Assembly (NCBI RefSeq): GCF_900240245.1
Contig: NZ_OESQ01000001.1
Span: 1,858,545-1,899,670, forward strand
Reading direction: 5' to 3'
From: Lachnoclostridium edouardi
Lineage (GTDB): Bacteria > Bacillota > Clostridia > Lachnospirales > Lachnospiraceae
DNA: 41,126 nucleotides
The position numbers were made by a program, and so were the translations under genes. Within the stretch, counting starts at the first letter, position 1. Each line of letters starts with the position of its first letter. Positions 1 to 7,967 of this stretch are shown piece by piece. The notes below the pieces were generated by a model that had not been told where the DNA came from, ran no database searches, and saw only the letters and a list, made by a program, of their open reading frames with translations.

Positions 1-55
1 GTAGAGCACTTGACTTTTAATCAAGTTGTCCGGGGTTCGAATCCCCGATGTCTCA
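1..55 (+). tRNA. tRNA-Lys (UUU), 5' end cut off by the window
   Basis: The window opens inside a tRNA. A five-base-pair anticodon stem CTTGA/TCAAG encloses the loop CTTTTAA, giving anticodon TTT (lysine). The T arm CGGGG-TTCGAAT-CCCCG occupies 31-47, and the 3' acceptor strand ATGTCTC plus discriminator A end at 55. CCA is not encoded. The 5' acceptor strand and most of the D arm lie upstream of the window. Confidence 0.93.
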
Positions 56-64
56 TGTTAATAC

Positions 65-100
65 ACAGTTCTTTCTGAAAGCAGAAAGGGCTGTTTTTTT
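65..100 (+). terminator. Rho-independent terminator after tRNA-Lys
   Basis: A 13-bp stem (65-77 with 82-94, two G-U pairs) closes a four-base loop AAAG and is followed directly by seven T residues. Its place ten bases after the tRNA fits termination of the tRNA transcript. Confidence 0.88.
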
Positions 101-121
101 ATTTGCATATATATAGTTTTT

Positions 122-150
122 TTGATAATATAAAGCTAGTTTTATATGAG
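122..150 (+). promoter_or_regulatory. Possible weak sigma-A promoter for the 548-aa membrane protein
   Basis: TTGATA (122-127) and TATGAG (145-150) are separated by 17 bases in an AT-rich stretch between the tRNA terminator and the next gene. The -10 match is poor and the region is AT-rich enough to give chance matches, so this is only a candidate. Confidence 0.3.
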
Positions 151-208
151 TAATTATACTGGTTTTATACATATTTTTTGGCAGTGACTGTGGATTGGAG
201 GAAACGGC

Positions 209-1855
209 ATGGATGAAATGAAAGAAATGGAGATGCTGAGTCAGGCAGTCAAAAGTGCAAAAGAGGGAAATGTAGAGGGATTTGAGAATTTATACATTCT
301 TACATATCAAAAGCTATATCAGAAGGTTTTATTGTCGTCTAATCAAAAACAAGAGGCTGAAGAATATTTAGAAAAGCTATATATTAATGTATATGAGAAG
401 ATAAAAGAGGCCCCGGAAGACGAAACAATTTATAGATGGATGGAAGAACTATTTTATGAAATTGGGGGAAACAGGCCTTTAGACGAAGAAATAGAAACTG
501 ATATTAAGCTGAGAGAAGAAAAAGCCACTACAATTTTAATTCAAATAGAGGAGCGGCTGGGGCTGCTGGAACAGGAAAGTTCTGAGTCAGAAGAGGGAAA
601 AAAGGAAGAAAAAAGCGGCAAAAAGAGATTTTCAGTGTTTCCCTTTGTAATCAGCATGGTTTGTCTTATAGGAATTGGAATAGGCGGATTTTTAGAAATT
701 CATAAGATTTTTCTCAGATCTCAGACAGATGCCAGGGAAGCTGTCAGTATTGTAACTGAACAGGAAAAATATAGTTCTGAGGAGACTAGTGGAGGAAGCT
801 TACAGGAAAATATTGCTGAGGAAAAAGAAACCTTGTCTATACAATTAGCAGATCAGCTTTTTGTGTTAGATGAAAATGATAAAATTGTATCTTCAAAAAT
901 TGTCAGAGAAAAATTCCATGAAGAAAAGCAGCAGGCAGGTCAGTGGACATACTATCTTTTTCAGCCGGCACATGAGGTAGAAGGTTTTAAGGAGGTTTTG
1001 TTTCGCGTAGATGAACAGAAAAATCCGGAAGAGTATGAAATTGTGGCTGAAGGTGTGAAAGACTATTTTATAATGGAAGATAAGGTTTACTATGTTAAGG
1101 ATGGGATGATAGAAATAGAGCTTGTCTCACAGACTTATGAACCTGTTCATTTTTCATATGATATAGCTATGAAGGAGGACGGATTTTATTTAGTAAATCA
1201 GCTGGGAAATGTGGTAGATAAGCAGGATGGTATTGTGGAGCTGGGAGATATGGCATATTTAGTAGAAAAGGGACGGATTAAGCATATAAGCAGTAAGAAG
1301 AATACCTTAAACGGAATTGCTTATTATTTAGATGACCAGGATGGGGACGGTCAAAATGAATTATGCTGGCAGGCTGACAGTATGACTGGCATATTTGCCA
1401 AAGAAGGGATTTGGATAGACAGCTTCTGCATAGTAAAGGACTGGATATATTATAGTGTTTATGTTGATAGAAATGAAAATAATAAAAGATTCAGCAAAAT
1501 ATACAGGCAAAAGCAGGACGGAAGCGATAAGCAAATTGTTGTTGATACCTTTCAGGGAAACTTGTCAGAAATGTATTATTCAGAAAATAAGAACAAAATT
1601 TATGGTGAGTATATGCCTGACAGCTATTATCACAGCTACAGCCAAATATGCAGCCTGGATTTACAGTCCAATTCGTCCTCCTTATCTCTGATTGCAGACA
1701 GCTCTCAGAGAAAGGAGACAAACGGTAATGATATGATGGAGTTTATAGGAACAAAAGGAAATGAAATTTACTGTTACTGGCACGGATGCGATTGGGCACA
1801 AGGAAGGGATACAGTAGATATTTTGTGGACAAAGCCAGTAATTTTACATGAATAG
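209..1855 (+). CDS. Single-pass membrane protein: sigma-region-2-like N-terminus, extracellular beta-rich domain (DUF5050-like)
   Basis: This is a 548-residue protein of unknown function. GGAGG lies about ten bases before the ATG. Residues about 10-95 form a helical cytoplasmic region whose spacing of hydrophobic and acidic residues (AKEGNVEGFENLY, then a YEKI helix) resembles region 2 of ECF-type sigma factors. A charged linker follows, then one membrane helix at about 147-166 (FVISMVCLIGIGIGGF). The outer part is rich in short YY/IYY beta strands and resembles the DUF5050 group of propeller-like repeats. It includes an acidic loop DDQDGDGQNE near residues 374-383 that looks like a calcium-binding DxDxDG loop. 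The topology suggests an envelope sensor or anti-sigma-like protein, but no partner sigma gene is next to it. Function is inference; membrane topology is well supported. Confidence 0.75.
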   Translation: MDEMKEMEMLSQAVKSAKEGNVEGFENLYILTYQKLYQKVLLSSNQKQEAEEYLEKLYINVYEKIKEAPEDETIYRWMEELFYEIGGNRPLDEEIETDIKLREEKATTILIQIEERLGLLEQESSESEEGKKEEKSGKKRFSVFPFVISMVCLIGIGIGGFLEIHKIFLRSQTDAREAVSIVTEQEKYSSEETSGGSLQENIAEEKETLSIQLADQLFVLDENDKIVSSKIVREKFHEEKQQAGQWTYYLFQPAHEVEGFKEVLFRVDEQKNPEEYEIVAEGVKDYFIMEDKVYYVKDGMIEIELVSQTYEPVHFSYDIAMKEDGFYLVNQLGNVVDKQDGIVELGDMAYLVEKGRIKHISSKKNTLNGIAYYLDDQDGDGQNELCWQADSMTGIFAKEGIWIDSFCIVKDWIYYSVYVDRNENNKRFSKIYRQKQDGSDKQIVVDTFQGNLSEMYYSENKNKIYGEYMPDSYYHSYSQICSLDLQSNSSSLSLIADSSQRKETNGNDMMEFIGTKGNEIYCYWHGCDWAQGRDTVDILWTKPVILHE

Positions 1856-1875
1856 GTGGATAAAGCAAATAAAAA

Positions 1876-2106
1876 TTATTCATCAAATTCTACAATAACA
1901 TAAAATCCTCTGGAATTTTCCATGATTTCTTTTACAATGCCAGTTTGGGATTTAATTCTGTCTCTGGCGGCAAAACAGCCGGACATTGCTACAGCTGGGT
2001 CAATAATGTAGCTGTAGCTGCTGGTTCCCTCACGTTCTATAATATGAACTGTGTCGCCGGCAGCAACAAGGCCGGGACGCTCCATTTTAAATTCTATAGT
2101 TCTCAT
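1876..2106 (-). CDS. Small conserved hypothetical protein (76 aa)
   Basis: I do not recognise a named family. The start chosen is ATG at 2106, because AAAGGAGGTG ends eight bases upstream; a GTG at 2115 would lie inside that ribosome site. The protein begins MRTIEFKM and looks all-beta, with alternating hydrophobic residues (VAAGDTVHIIERE, GFYVIVEF), no membrane segment and no signal peptide. Two cysteine-free halves flank a SGCFAARDRIKSQTG segment. It converges on the end of the upstream membrane protein with only 20 bases between, and diverges from the PLP enzyme. The strong ribosome site and clean frame support a real gene. Confidence 0.7.
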   Translation of the reverse strand: MRTIEFKMERPGLVAAGDTVHIIEREGTSSYSYIIDPAVAMSGCFAARDRIKSQTGIVKEIMENSRGFYVIVEFDE

Positions 2107-2182
2107 GGGTTGCACCTCCTTTAGAGTATTATAATATGGGTTTTGTAAAAGATAAAGATTTTATGAAATATTGCTACATTGT

Positions 2183-2212
2183 TTGACTGAAATATTTTCG
2201 CTATGATACAAT
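2183..2212 (+). promoter_or_regulatory. Candidate sigma-A promoter of the PLP-enzyme/holB/rsmI gene block
   Basis: TTGACT (2183-2188) and TACAAT (2207-2212) are 18 bases apart and end 23 bases before the start codon of the PLP enzyme. It is the best match in the divergent intergenic gap. Confidence 0.55.
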
Positions 2213-2235
2213 AAACGGCGGAGAGTGAGGTACTA

Positions 2236-3696
2236 ATGAAAAGAGAGGAACGGTTATTAGACAGATTAAAATTATACAGCCAGGGAGATTTCTACCCTTT
2301 CCATATGCCGGGGCACAAAAGAAATTGTTTCATGGGACAAGAATATACTGACCCATTTCAGATTGATATAACAGAAATCGGGGGATTTGACAATCTTCAC
2401 CAGCCGGATGGAATTTTAAAAGAATCTATGAGCTGGGCGGCTTCTGTTTATGGAGCAGATAAAACATATTATTTAGTAAATGGAAGCAGCTGCGGGCTGC
2501 TGACAGCAATATGCGGTTCTACCTCCTTTGGGGGAAAGATTCTTATGGCTAGAAATTGCCATAAGTCTGCTTATAATGCAGTATTTTTAAATCATTTGGA
2601 GGTAAGATACGTTTATCCCCAGGTGGTTGAGGAATTGGGGATTCAGGGGGGGATTTTGCCTGAGGATGTGGAGGAAATTTTACAGGAGGATTCAGAGATC
2701 CAGGCAGTGCTGATTGTGTCTCCTACTTACGAGGGAATTGTGTCAGATATTAAAAGAATTGCTGAAATTGTGCACAGACAAAATATTCCGTTAATTGTAG
2801 ATGAGGCTCATGGCGCTCATTTTACCTTTGGAAAGAATTTTCCAGTATCTGCTTTAGATTTAGGGGCAGATATTGTTATACAAAGTATACACAAAACTCT
2901 TCCCTGTTTTACTCAGACAGCGGTCCTTCATACAAAAAAAGGATATGTAAAGGAAGAGGAAATTGAAAGATATTTAAGAATTTATCAGAGCAGCAGTCCC
3001 TCCTATATTTTTATGGCTGGAATTGAAAATTGTATTTACTATATGAATGGTGAAGGCCGGGAGAAAATGGACGAGTTGTCAGACCGCATCAGCCAGGTGA
3101 GAAAAAAGCTGGGGGATCTGAAGAATTTGGCTATAGCCGGAGAAGAATTGGAAGGAAATTACGGAGTAAATGACATAGACTTGTCAAAATTGGTAATCGT
3201 AACTAAAAATACAAAGATTACAGGAGCTGATCTGGACAGAATTTTAAGAGAAAAGTATCACCTGGAAATGGAGATGTGCGGAGCTGATTATGTTGTAGCA
3301 ATTATAACCATCGGCGATTCAGAAGAAGGATTTGAACGCCTTATTAAGGCTTTATATGAAATTGACGGGGAAGTTGGCCTGCAGGAAGGTAAAAAAAATG
3401 CAGATACCAGCTTAGAATGGTCTATGAAGGTTACTTCTAAGCCAGAGGTGGAGATGACTATTTTTGAGGGCATTGCAGGGGAAAAGGAAAGTATTCCTGT
3501 TGAAAACAGCGTGGGAAGAATTTCTGGAGAATTTGTATATATTTATCCCCCGGGAATCCCTATTCTGGCACCGGGAGAGATGCTTTTGCCTTCTCTTGTA
3601 CACACTATTTTAGAATATGAAGAAATGGGACTTCCAGTACAGGGGTTAAGGGATATCAGCGGTAAAAATATTCAGGTAATAAAGACAGGAAAATAA
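2236..3696 (+). CDS. Orn/Lys/Arg decarboxylase-family PLP enzyme (YaaO/SpeA-like)
   Basis: This is a fold-type I PLP enzyme of the Orn/Lys/Arg decarboxylase family, 486 residues, close to the short Gram-positive form without the N-terminal wing domain. The family signature HMPGHKRN is at residues 23-30. The cofactor-binding acidic motif VDEAHGAHF has D189 and H192, and the Schiff-base lysine lies in SIHKTLPCFTQ (K220). A C-terminal domain ends with the typical YPPGIPILAPGE motif near residue 440. Family members decarboxylate lysine, arginine or ornithine to polyamine precursors; the substrate cannot be read from sequence. It starts the block that continues with a nucleotide-kinase-like gene, holB and ricT, matching yaaO in B. 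subtilis. Confidence 0.88.
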   Translation: MKREERLLDRLKLYSQGDFYPFHMPGHKRNCFMGQEYTDPFQIDITEIGGFDNLHQPDGILKESMSWAASVYGADKTYYLVNGSSCGLLTAICGSTSFGGKILMARNCHKSAYNAVFLNHLEVRYVYPQVVEELGIQGGILPEDVEEILQEDSEIQAVLIVSPTYEGIVSDIKRIAEIVHRQNIPLIVDEAHGAHFTFGKNFPVSALDLGADIVIQSIHKTLPCFTQTAVLHTKKGYVKEEEIERYLRIYQSSSPSYIFMAGIENCIYYMNGEGREKMDELSDRISQVRKKLGDLKNLAIAGEELEGNYGVNDIDLSKLVIVTKNTKITGADLDRILREKYHLEMEMCGADYVVAIITIGDSEEGFERLIKALYEIDGEVGLQEGKKNADTSLEWSMKVTSKPEVEMTIFEGIAGEKESIPVENSVGRISGEFVYIYPPGIPILAPGEMLLPSLVHTILEYEEMGLPVQGLRDISGKNIQVIKTGK

Positions 3697-3698
3697 AA

Positions 3699-4295
3699 AT
3701 GAGAAAAATATATTATATAATGGGAAAAAGCGCTTCTGGAAAAGATACAGTTTATAAAAGGCTGCTAAAGGAATTTCCGGAAATGGGAACAATCGTGCTG
3801 TATACTACCCGCCCTATTAGAGACGGGGAAACAGCAGGGGTAGAATACCATTTTGTCTCAGAAAAAGAATTTCTCATGTGGAAAAATAAGAATAAAGTAA
3901 TTGAATTCAGAACATATGAAACTATGTGCGGACCCTGGACATATTTTACTGCAGATGACGGACAGTTTAATCTGGAAAAACAAGATTGTCTAATGATAGG
4001 AACATTAGAGTCTTATGAAAAAATGAAGCTTTATTTTGGAAAAAAAAATATAGTCCCTCTTTATTTATATATTGACGACGGAATAAGACTGGAACGGGCG
4101 CTGTTTAGAGAAAAACAGCAAAAATCTCCTCAGTATGCTGAAATGTGCAGGCGGTTTTTAGCAGATGAAGAAGATTTTAAAGAAGAAAATTTAAGGCGCT
4201 GCGGGATCAGCGAAAAATATGATAACAGTGATTTAGAAGATTGTATTAATCAGATTTCAAATGTTATAAATTCCTATAGTATTGGTCAGGATTGA
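3699..4295 (+). CDS. Guanylate-kinase-like P-loop protein
   Basis: The 198-residue protein starts two bases after the stop of the PLP enzyme, so the two are surely co-transcribed. It has a P-loop GKSASGKDT at residues 9-17 and the guanylate-kinase GMP-binding region with TTRPIRDGETAGVEYHF at about 36-52, including the Arg and Tyr positions used for GMP. The C-terminal lid region is divergent and low in conserved arginines. Guanylate kinases convert GMP plus ATP to GDP plus ADP. The classical gmk gene normally sits beside rpoZ or priA, so this copy may be a paralogue with another role. In B. subtilis the corresponding slot is held by tmk. Confidence 0.8.
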   Translation: MRKIYYIMGKSASGKDTVYKRLLKEFPEMGTIVLYTTRPIRDGETAGVEYHFVSEKEFLMWKNKNKVIEFRTYETMCGPWTYFTADDGQFNLEKQDCLMIGTLESYEKMKLYFGKKNIVPLYLYIDDGIRLERALFREKQQKSPQYAEMCRRFLADEEDFKEENLRRCGISEKYDNSDLEDCINQISNVINSYSIGQD

Positions 4296-4355
4296 TTGTA
4301 TACAGGCATCTGTTATTGTGATATACTTATTTTATGGATTTAAGGAGGGATGGTT

Positions 4356-5345
4356 ATGCCAGGATTTCAAGATATATTAGGACACGAGGGAATTAAGGAG
4401 CATTTGCTGAATGCAGTAAATTCTGGGAAGGTGTCCCATGCGTATATTTTGTCAGGGGAAAAGGGGACAGGCAAAAAAATGATTGCCAACGCCTTTGCTC
4501 TTACGCTGTTGTGCGAAAAAAAAGGAGAAGAGCCTTGTCTGGAATGCCACAGCTGTAAACAGGTTTTAAGCGGCAGTCATCCGGATCTTATTTATGTAGG
4601 CCATGAAAAGCCAGGCAGCATTGGAGTGGACGACATTAGAAAACAAATTCAGGATACCATTCAGATTCGTCCCTACAGCAGCCCTTATAAAATTTATATT
4701 GTGGACCAGGCGGAAATAATGACAGTTCAGGCTCAAAATGCTCTTTTAAAGACTATTGAGGAACCGCCTGCTTATGCAGTAATTTTGCTGCTGACAGAAA
4801 ATCAGGATATATTGCTGCCAACTATTTTGTCCAGATGCGTTCAGCTGAAATTAAAGCCTTTAAAGGATGATATAATTAAAGCTTATTTAATGGATAAAAT
4901 GGATATTCCTGAGGAAAAGGCTGATATATATAAGGCATTTGCCAGAGGAAACTTGGGAAAAGCTATTTGGCTGGCTTCCTCAGAAGAGTTTCAAATTATG
5001 TATGACAAGTTGTTAAGTTTGCTGGTAAATCTGAAAAATATGGATATTTCAGAGTTGCTGGATATGATTAAAAAGCTGCTGGATGAAAGCCTGGACATTG
5101 ATCAATGTCTTGATTTTATGCAGATGTGGTACAGGGATGTGCTGATGTATAAGGTAACAAGAGATATGAACCTTTTAATATTCGGCAGAGAGTTTAACGC
5201 CATTAATGAAATCAGCAGAGTCAGCGGATACGACGGTTTGGAGAAAATTCTGGAATCTATAGATAAGGCCCGGACAAGACTGGAAGCAAATGTAAATAAG
5301 GATCTTGTGCTGGAGCTTATGTTATTAACAATGAAGGAGAATTAA
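4356..5345 (+). CDS. holB: DNA polymerase III subunit delta' (HolB)
   Basis: This is the clamp-loader subunit that opens the sliding clamp together with DnaX and HolA. The start at 4356 (MPGFQDILGH) is preferred over the ATG at 4350, because AGGAGGG at 4343-4349 would touch the earlier codon but lies six bases from this one. The protein has an AAA+ Walker A GEKGTGKK, a zinc-binding cluster CLECHSC, a Walker B-like region IYIVDQAE, the TIEEPP motif and the arginine-finger SRC motif (TILSRCVQLKLKPL). Its 329 residues are typical for the family. It lies directly before ricT, as in B. subtilis and most Clostridia. Confidence 0.94.
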   Translation: MPGFQDILGHEGIKEHLLNAVNSGKVSHAYILSGEKGTGKKMIANAFALTLLCEKKGEEPCLECHSCKQVLSGSHPDLIYVGHEKPGSIGVDDIRKQIQDTIQIRPYSSPYKIYIVDQAEIMTVQAQNALLKTIEEPPAYAVILLLTENQDILLPTILSRCVQLKLKPLKDDIIKAYLMDKMDIPEEKADIYKAFARGNLGKAIWLASSEEFQIMYDKLLSLLVNLKNMDISELLDMIKKLLDESLDIDQCLDFMQMWYRDVLMYKVTRDMNLLIFGREFNAINEISRVSGYDGLEKILESIDKARTRLEANVNKDLVLELMLLTMKEN

Positions 5346-5347
5346 TC

Positions 5348-6259
5348 ATGGTAAAGGTAATTGGTGTCAGGTTCCGCAATGCAGGAAAAATTTATTATTT
5401 TGATCCTGCAGGCATGGATATTAATGCTGGTGATCATGTAATTGTGGAAACGGCCAGAGGAATAGAATTCGGCATAGTTGTCCTGGGATGCCGTCAGGTG
5501 GAGGAGTCAAAGGTAATACAGCCTTTAAAATCCGTTATCAGAATGGCTACTGCTGAGGATGAAAATGTAGAAAATAATAACAAGAAAAAAGAAAAAGAGG
5601 CCTTTAAAATTTGCCAGGAAAAGATTGCAAAACACGGCCTTCAGATGAAGTTGATAGATGCAGAGTATACATTTGATAATAACAAAGTATTGTTTTACTT
5701 TACTGCCGACGGAAGAGTAGACTTCAGAGAGCTGGTTAAGGATCTGGCAGCTGTGTTTAAAACCAGAATTGAGCTGCGCCAGGTTGGAGTGAGAGATGAG
5801 ACAAAAATCGTGGGAGGCATTGGAATCTGCGGCCGCAGCCTGTGTTGTCATTCTTATTTGTCAGAGTTTATTCCTGTGTCTATTAAAATGGCAAAGGAAC
5901 AGAATCTTTCTTTGAATCCTACGAAGATTTCAGGAGTCTGCGGAAGGCTGATGTGCTGTTTAAAAAATGAGGAGGAAACTTATGAATATTTAAACAGCAA
6001 GCTTCCTAATGTAGGAGATTATGTAACTACCAACGACGGTTTAAAAGGCGAGGTTCAAAGCGTCAGCGTGCTGAGACAGATTGTAAAGGTAGTGGTAACT
6101 GTTGAAAAGGACGAGAAAGAAATTCGGGAGTACCATGTAGATCAGCTGAAGTTTAAGGCCAGAAGGAAAAAAGAAAAGGTTGTAGTAAACAGCGAGGAGC
6201 TGAAGGCTTTGGAGGCTCTGGAAAAAAGGGAAGGAAAGTCCAAGCTAGATGATAATTGA
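5348..6259 (+). CDS. ricT: PSP1-domain protein RicT (YaaT)
   Basis: The 303-residue protein carries the PSP1 C-terminal domain. It has the characteristic cysteine motifs CGRSLCCHSYL and SGVCGRLMCCLKNEEETYEY, which in B. subtilis RicT help bind a [4Fe-4S] cluster shared with RicA and RicF. The Ric complex promotes RNase Y-dependent mRNA maturation and affects sporulation and competence. The gene starts two bases after the holB stop and overlaps the following methylase gene by 11 bases, so translation is probably coupled. The C-terminus is a charged tail, EALEKREGKSKLDDN. Confidence 0.92.
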   Translation: MVKVIGVRFRNAGKIYYFDPAGMDINAGDHVIVETARGIEFGIVVLGCRQVEESKVIQPLKSVIRMATAEDENVENNNKKKEKEAFKICQEKIAKHGLQMKLIDAEYTFDNNKVLFYFTADGRVDFRELVKDLAAVFKTRIELRQVGVRDETKIVGGIGICGRSLCCHSYLSEFIPVSIKMAKEQNLSLNPTKISGVCGRLMCCLKNEEETYEYLNSKLPNVGDYVTTNDGLKGEVQSVSVLRQIVKVVVTVEKDEKEIREYHVDQLKFKARRKKEKVVVNSEELKALEALEKREGKSKLDDN

Positions 6260-6986
6260 TTTAAAAAGTAATGAGCGGGTAGATGATCTGCAGCGCAACG
6301 GATTTAAAATCATTCAAAAAATAGACGGCTTTTGTTTTGGCATGGACGCAGTGCTGCTGTCTGGTTTTGCAGCTGTAAAAGAGGGGGAGAAGGCTTTGGA
6401 CCTAGGGACAGGCACAGGCATTATTCCTATTCTTTTAAAGGCTAAGACTAAGGGAAGCCATTTTTCTGCTTTGGAAATACAGGAGGAAATGGCTGAAATG
6501 GCAAGAAGAAGCGTGGCCATAAATCATCTGGAAAATGACATTACAATAGTAACAGGAGATATTAAGGAAGCCAGCCGTATATTCGGAGCGGCTTCCTTTG
6601 ATGTAGTAACTTCAAATCCCCCTTATATGAATGATTCTCATGGTCTGAAAAATCCTGATCTTCCTAAGGCCATTGCCCGCCATGAGGTTTTATGTACATT
6701 AGATGATGTAATAAGGGAGGCGGCCAGGGTTTTGCGGCCGGGAGGAAGATTTTATATGGTTCACAGGCCTCACAGGCTGATAGAAATTATTAATACTCTT
6801 ACATCATATAAGCTGGAGCCTAAAAGAATGAAACTGGTTCACCCTTATATAGACCGAGAGGCAAATATGGTTTTAATAGAAGCAGTAAGAGGAGGGCGGT
6901 CTATGATAAAAGTGGAAGCTCCTATTATTGTTTATAAAGAGCCAGGCGTTTACACAGAGGAAATATACAGTATTTATGGATACTAA
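6249..6986 (+). CDS. trmN6: tRNA1(Val) A37 N6-methyltransferase family protein (YabB/TrmN6)
   Basis: This SAM-dependent methylase has 245 residues. Motif I LDLGTGTGIIPILL lies at about 46-59 and the N6-adenine methylase catalytic motif NPPY follows in VVTSNPPYMND near residue 125. An N-terminal FCFGMDAVLLSGF segment is typical of the TrmN6/YabB group, which methylates A37 of tRNA-Val in E. coli. The start codon lies inside the end of ricT. The order ricT, yabB-like, rsmI mirrors B. subtilis yaaT-yabA-yabB-yazA-yabC, with yabA and the GIY-YIG gene absent here. Target tRNA in this organism is inferred. Confidence 0.86.
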   Translation: MIIDLKSNERVDDLQRNGFKIIQKIDGFCFGMDAVLLSGFAAVKEGEKALDLGTGTGIIPILLKAKTKGSHFSALEIQEEMAEMARRSVAINHLENDITIVTGDIKEASRIFGAASFDVVTSNPPYMNDSHGLKNPDLPKAIARHEVLCTLDDVIREAARVLRPGGRFYMVHRPHRLIEIINTLTSYKLEPKRMKLVHPYIDREANMVLIEAVRGGRSMIKVEAPIIVYKEPGVYTEEIYSIYGY

Positions 6987-7011
6987 AATCTTGAAAGGAA
7001 CGTTAATACAT

Positions 7012-7854
7012 ATGGCAGGAAAATTATATTTGTGTGCAACGCCTATTGGAAATTTGGAAGATATTACATTTCGTGTTTTAAACACCTTAAAGCAGGTAGA
7101 TTTGATTGCAGCGGAGGATACGAGACACAGTATTAAACTGCTGAATCATTTTCAAATAAAAACTCCTATGACCAGCTACCATGAGTACAATAAAGTGGAG
7201 AAGGCAAAAGAGCTGGTATTAAAAATGGAGCAGGGCTTAGATATTGCTTTAATTACAGACGCGGGAACTCCCGGAATTTCTGATCCGGGAGAGGAGTTAG
7301 TAAGACAGTGCTATGAGGCCGGAATTTCAGTGACCTCTTTGCCTGGACCGGCGGCCTGTATTACAGCCCTTACAATGTCTGGCCTTTCTACCAGAAGATT
7401 TTCTTTTGAGGCATTTTTGCCTTCTGAAAAAAAAGAAAGGGCAATGGTGCTTGAGGAGCTGAAGCAGGAGACAAGGACTATTATTATTTATGAAGCTCCC
7501 CACCATCTAATAAAGACCCTGGAGGAACTGCTGGAGAATTTAGGGGACAGGGATGTAACCATATGCAAGGAATTGACAAAAAAATATGAAAATGCATTCC
7601 GGACCACATTTTCAAAGGCATTAGATTATTACAGAAAGGAGGGACCAAGGGGAGAATATGTAATTGTTGTTCAGGGAAAAAGCAGGAAGGAAATCCGGGA
7701 GGAAGAGATTCATACCTGGGAGGCAATGACTGTGGAGGAACATATGGATTATTATACCCGCCAGGGCATTGATAAAAAGGAGGCCATGAAGCTGACTGCC
7801 AAAGACAGAGGAATCAGCAAGCGAGAAATTTATCAGTATTTCATAAGCAAATAG
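7012..7854 (+). CDS. rsmI: 16S rRNA (cytidine1402-2'-O)-methyltransferase RsmI
   Basis: RsmI methylates the 2'-OH of C1402 in the ribosomal decoding centre. The start at 7012 gives MAGKLYLCATPIGNLED, the canonical family N-terminus, with GAAAGGA about 12 bases upstream; in-frame codons from 6928 overlap the methylase gene and are unlikely. The tetrapyrrole-methylase fold is clear: AAEDTRHS near residue 35, the glycine-rich GTPGISDPGE near 85, and SLPGPAACITAL. A lysine/arginine-rich C-terminal domain follows (EAMKLTAKDRGISKREIYQ). The 280-residue length is normal. It closes the holB/ricT block; no clear terminator is visible before the fab promoter. Confidence 0.93.
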   Translation: MAGKLYLCATPIGNLEDITFRVLNTLKQVDLIAAEDTRHSIKLLNHFQIKTPMTSYHEYNKVEKAKELVLKMEQGLDIALITDAGTPGISDPGEELVRQCYEAGISVTSLPGPAACITALTMSGLSTRRFSFEAFLPSEKKERAMVLEELKQETRTIIIYEAPHHLIKTLEELLENLGDRDVTICKELTKKYENAFRTTFSKALDYYRKEGPRGEYVIVVQGKSRKEIREEEIHTWEAMTVEEHMDYYTRQGIDKKEAMKLTAKDRGISKREIYQYFISK

Positions 7855-7886
7855 AATAAAAATTATTCAATTAGCATAAATACATG

Positions 7887-7915
7887 TTGACAAATAGAAT
7901 AGTATTCATTATGAT
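7887..7915 (+). promoter_or_regulatory. Strong sigma-A promoter of the FAS-II operon
   Basis: A perfect -35 box TTGACA (7887-7892) is separated by 17 bases from TATGAT (7910-7915). It lies 52 bases before fabH and just upstream of a FabT-like palindrome. Confidence 0.85.
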
Positions 7916-7916
7916 T

Positions 7917-7933
7917 AGTTTGAATATCAAAAT
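7917..7933 (+). promoter_or_regulatory. FabT-like operator (TTTGA-N3-TCAAA)
   Basis: The sequence AGTTTGAATATCAAAAT contains a perfect inverted repeat TTTGA/TCAAA with a three-base centre, very close to the streptococcal FabT operator (AGTTTGATTATCAAATT as I recall it). It starts one base after the -10 box, so a bound regulator would block transcription initiation. FabT-type MarR regulators respond to acyl-ACP. No marR-type gene is in the window; in streptococci fabT lies just before fabH. Regulator identity is inferred. Confidence 0.72.
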
Positions 7934-7940
7934 AATTTCA

Positions 7941-7953
7941 ATCAATAATTGAT
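7941..7953 (+). promoter_or_regulatory. Second palindrome in the fabH leader
   Basis: ATCAAT-A-ATTGAT is a perfect 6-bp inverted repeat around a single base, in the untranslated leader between the FabT-like site and fabH. It could be an accessory operator or a small RNA hairpin. The AT-rich context makes chance possible. Confidence 0.3.
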
Positions 7954-7967
7954 AGATGGGATGAGCA

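Noticed and set aside
4292..4327. Promoter before holB
   Set aside because: TATACT is present at 4322-4327 but no -35 box lies at an acceptable distance; read-through from the upstream genes is more likely.
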